Positions 62,099-64,000 of a DNA stretch of 64,000 nucleotides are shown one piece after another (the first letter of the stretch is position 1; each line of letters starts with the position of its first letter). The notes under the pieces were generated by a model that saw only the letters and a list, made by a program, of their open reading frames with translations, was not told where the DNA came from and did not search any database. A program made the position numbers and the translations under genes. The DNA is taken from positions 186,001-250,000 of the forward strand of contig JAOVVO010000025.1 in assembly GCA_028564675.1 (NCBI GenBank), read 5' to 3'. The stretch is from Onchocerca lupi (taxonomy: Eukaryota > Nematoda > Chromadorea > Rhabditida > Onchocercidae).

Positions 62099-63549
62099 TG
62101 CAGATGGTGATGAAATGGTCAAATATCCCAGTGATGCCCAATATATTTCTGGATGTCGTATATTATTATTACAAGTTGTTAGCTAAAACAAAATTCAATC
62201 TTTTTTTTTGTTCATTTCAGTCTTGTTTATGCCAGTTTGATAGTAAAATGGAACCAACCTAAACATATCAAATGATCATTTGTCCCATTAAATTGAGTCT
62301 GAGTCCTCTGTAATTTCCAAATAATTGCGGAAATGACTACGAAACAGCACAGTAGGAAAGATTCATCAATGCTCCGAACATATTGAATGCTTCATCATTT
62401 TTTACTTAAACAAAAATCAATAATTATTGCATTGTTACTGCAGTGATTGAGCAGATTCTAGTGACAATTATTATCGAATTAATTGTGACAAAATATTTCA
62501 TCCCTATTAAATTGATCTCACCGACGAAACCTGGCATAATATTCTACTCTAGGATGTTGTAACAAGAGCGATGGTATCATTAAAAGAATAAACAAAAATA
62601 GTTGCCATAACTATTTCCGTAATTACTTGAATGGAATCTGTGAGAAAGAAGCAGAAAAAATGTAACAATATATTTCCTTTCTTTTAATAGTGAGAACATT
62701 TCTCAACTTTGCAGACATTATATATTGGTCCAACTTTTTAAAAATTTCTAACATGCTGGAGATCAAATTGATCATATGGTTAAAAAAATAAAAAAAATAA
62801 AATTTCAGAAATCGGTAAGTGTTTCTGAAAACCAAGATTATTGGAACAAAGATTGGTCCACAGATGGTAAAGTTGCTAATTGTGAAGCGAATAAACTCAC
62901 ACCAGTTTGCTACGGTAAGCATTTTGACTTAGAACAAAAGTGAATAAATCGAGACAATAAATAGCAAACGTAACAGAAAATAAAACATGGCATGACTGAA
63001 TTATGAATTGAAAAAAATCATATTTTGATGGTGATATTGCAATCGAACAGAAAATAATCAGGGAAAAGTGACTTTTATTTTTTATATAATTACAGGATTA
63101 AATTTGATACATATATGGTGATATTTGATAGTAAGAAAGTTGAAGCAGGCGCGATCCACATGGCAGTGACAAATGACAAAGAGGTTGGGAGCAGAATTTT
63201 TGAAATGGAGAGTTTAACTTGTTAATTCATCTTTATCAATTTCTCATTCAGTTTAATTTTATTTAATTTAGTTAAGTCTAACTGATTACAATTATCGAGC
63301 AAGAAATTCTAGTTTAAAATCATTTTATTGGATGCGCAAAAATTTTCAAAATAATTTTCGAATTTTAAGTTATTATAAGATTATTTTGATTTCTCGTCGA
63401 TTTCCGATCGCATCTTTTGTAGAATGGATTGCATTTTCTTAACAGCCATCAAATATCCACTTACCATTTCAGAATGGAAGGATAGCAGTCGGGAAACAGC
63501 GAGAGAATATTCGAGTACAGCATACTCAAATCAATATTTAAGATTGGTA
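62099..63549 (+). CDS. Possible fragmentary or broken gene, unrecognised
   Basis: Three to four coding-like exons. 62099-62174 reads ADGDEMVKYPSDAQYISG and ends in phase 0. 62809-62914 (after AAAATTTCAG) starts in phase 0, reads DYWNKDWSTDGKVANCEAN and has a strong donor (GTAAGC). 63102-63190 reads IKFDTYMVIFDSKKVEAG. 63446-63549 reads KYPLTISEWKDSSRE. The first two fit together, but the third would need a phase one nucleotide different. Either there is a missed small exon or the gene is damaged. No start codon or family was identified. Confidence 0.3.
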
Positions 63550-64000
63550 ACACGTAGTGGGGTTAATTTTTTTTTTTTTTTTTTCAGTTCATGATTTTAT
63601 TTTTTATGGAAATATTCGGTATCAAGCCAATAACTTTATATTAGGAGCAGAATAATTTCGAAACCGGTATGATTAGTTTTGCAACATTGACAAGGGATAT
63701 AAGTATAAAAATTTAAAAGCAAAAGTTTCGCCAATTTCGTCTCTTCAGAATAAAAACTGGTACATGGAGAGTAGTTTTTCAAAATGTTCATGCCATTAAT
63801 AAATAGTCTGATGTCAATAATCTCTTTATATTCCAGTTATGATTTTATCGGGATCGAAAGAAGTGAATGATATATTTGAAGGATTTATAAGCTTATCTTT
63901 TTACAAACAACAAATTTTCCTTTCGAAAATTTTAAATAAAATTTTATGCAATTTTTATGATTATTAAGAATAGATTTATTCAGGGTTGATTCAAGAATGT
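63550..64000. other. Right edge, no clear feature
   Basis: T-rich tract near 63569-63586 and AT-rich sequence. Acceptor-like sites near 63587 and 63836 could belong to further exons of the preceding uncertain gene beyond the window. Confidence 0.35.

Noticed and set aside
1..64000. CRISPR arrays, tRNA or rRNA genes, bacterial promoters or terminators
   Set aside because: None seen by eye. The sequence is eukaryotic; short tandem repeats present lack CRISPR-like equal spacers. A tRNAscan or Rfam search could still find a small RNA gene I missed.

Overview
The window looks like nuclear DNA of a nematode, most likely a filarial (Onchocercidae) species. It is very AT-rich (roughly 70-75%). Its genes are split into many short exons with GT-AG introns, and the protein set is animal and nematode-like. 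Several start codons lie 0-25 nt after a splice acceptor, as expected of spliced-leader trans-splicing. No bacterial operon, CRISPR array, tRNA or rRNA was seen. Assignment to the filariae is inference from composition and protein style. All gene models were built by eye from reading frames, splice sites and remembered family sequences.

Layout from left to right. 1-2921: AT-rich intergenic. 2922-9865 (+): 13-exon BPI/LBP-family lipid-binding protein with an unusual basic linker. 9921-10625: tandem duplication. 12104-15204 (-): Snail/Scratch-type C2H2 zinc-finger gene, 5' end not found. 15205-26879: nearly 12 kb without a convincing gene, holding a hairpin element, a degenerate minisatellite, a dispersed ~183-bp repeat dimer and further tandem repeats. 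26880-32316 (-): RNA polymerase III subunit RPC3 (POLR3C), 11 exons. 32718-33287 (-): mitochondrial ribosomal protein bL36m, just upstream of POLR3C and possibly in an operon with it. 36496-38484 (+): CDV3-like protein. 40198-42430 (+): mitochondrial ribosomal protein uS10m. 43459-44291 (-): gamma-glutamylaminecyclotransferase-like protein. 46095-48916 (+): unrecognised 343-residue protein. 51556-54942 (-): tau-tubulin-kinase-like CK1-family kinase. 56105-58889 (+): unrecognised secreted protein. 59870-62010: decayed GC-richer sequence and more repeats. 62099-63549: coding-like exons of an unrecognised, possibly broken gene.

The centre (27-44 kb) is a compact housekeeping block: Pol III transcription, two mitochondrial ribosomal proteins, and a probable glutathione/crosslink-catabolism enzyme. 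The flanks hold faster-evolving genes (secreted lipid-binding protein, orphan secreted protein, divergent kinase) and repeats. The most notable observations are: a ~183-bp repeat unit present as head-to-tail dimers at three separate sites; a possible proprotein-convertase site between the two halves of the BPI-like protein; the cluster of trans-splice-like acceptors at start codons; a 131-bp near-perfect hairpin; and two orphan multi-exon genes.
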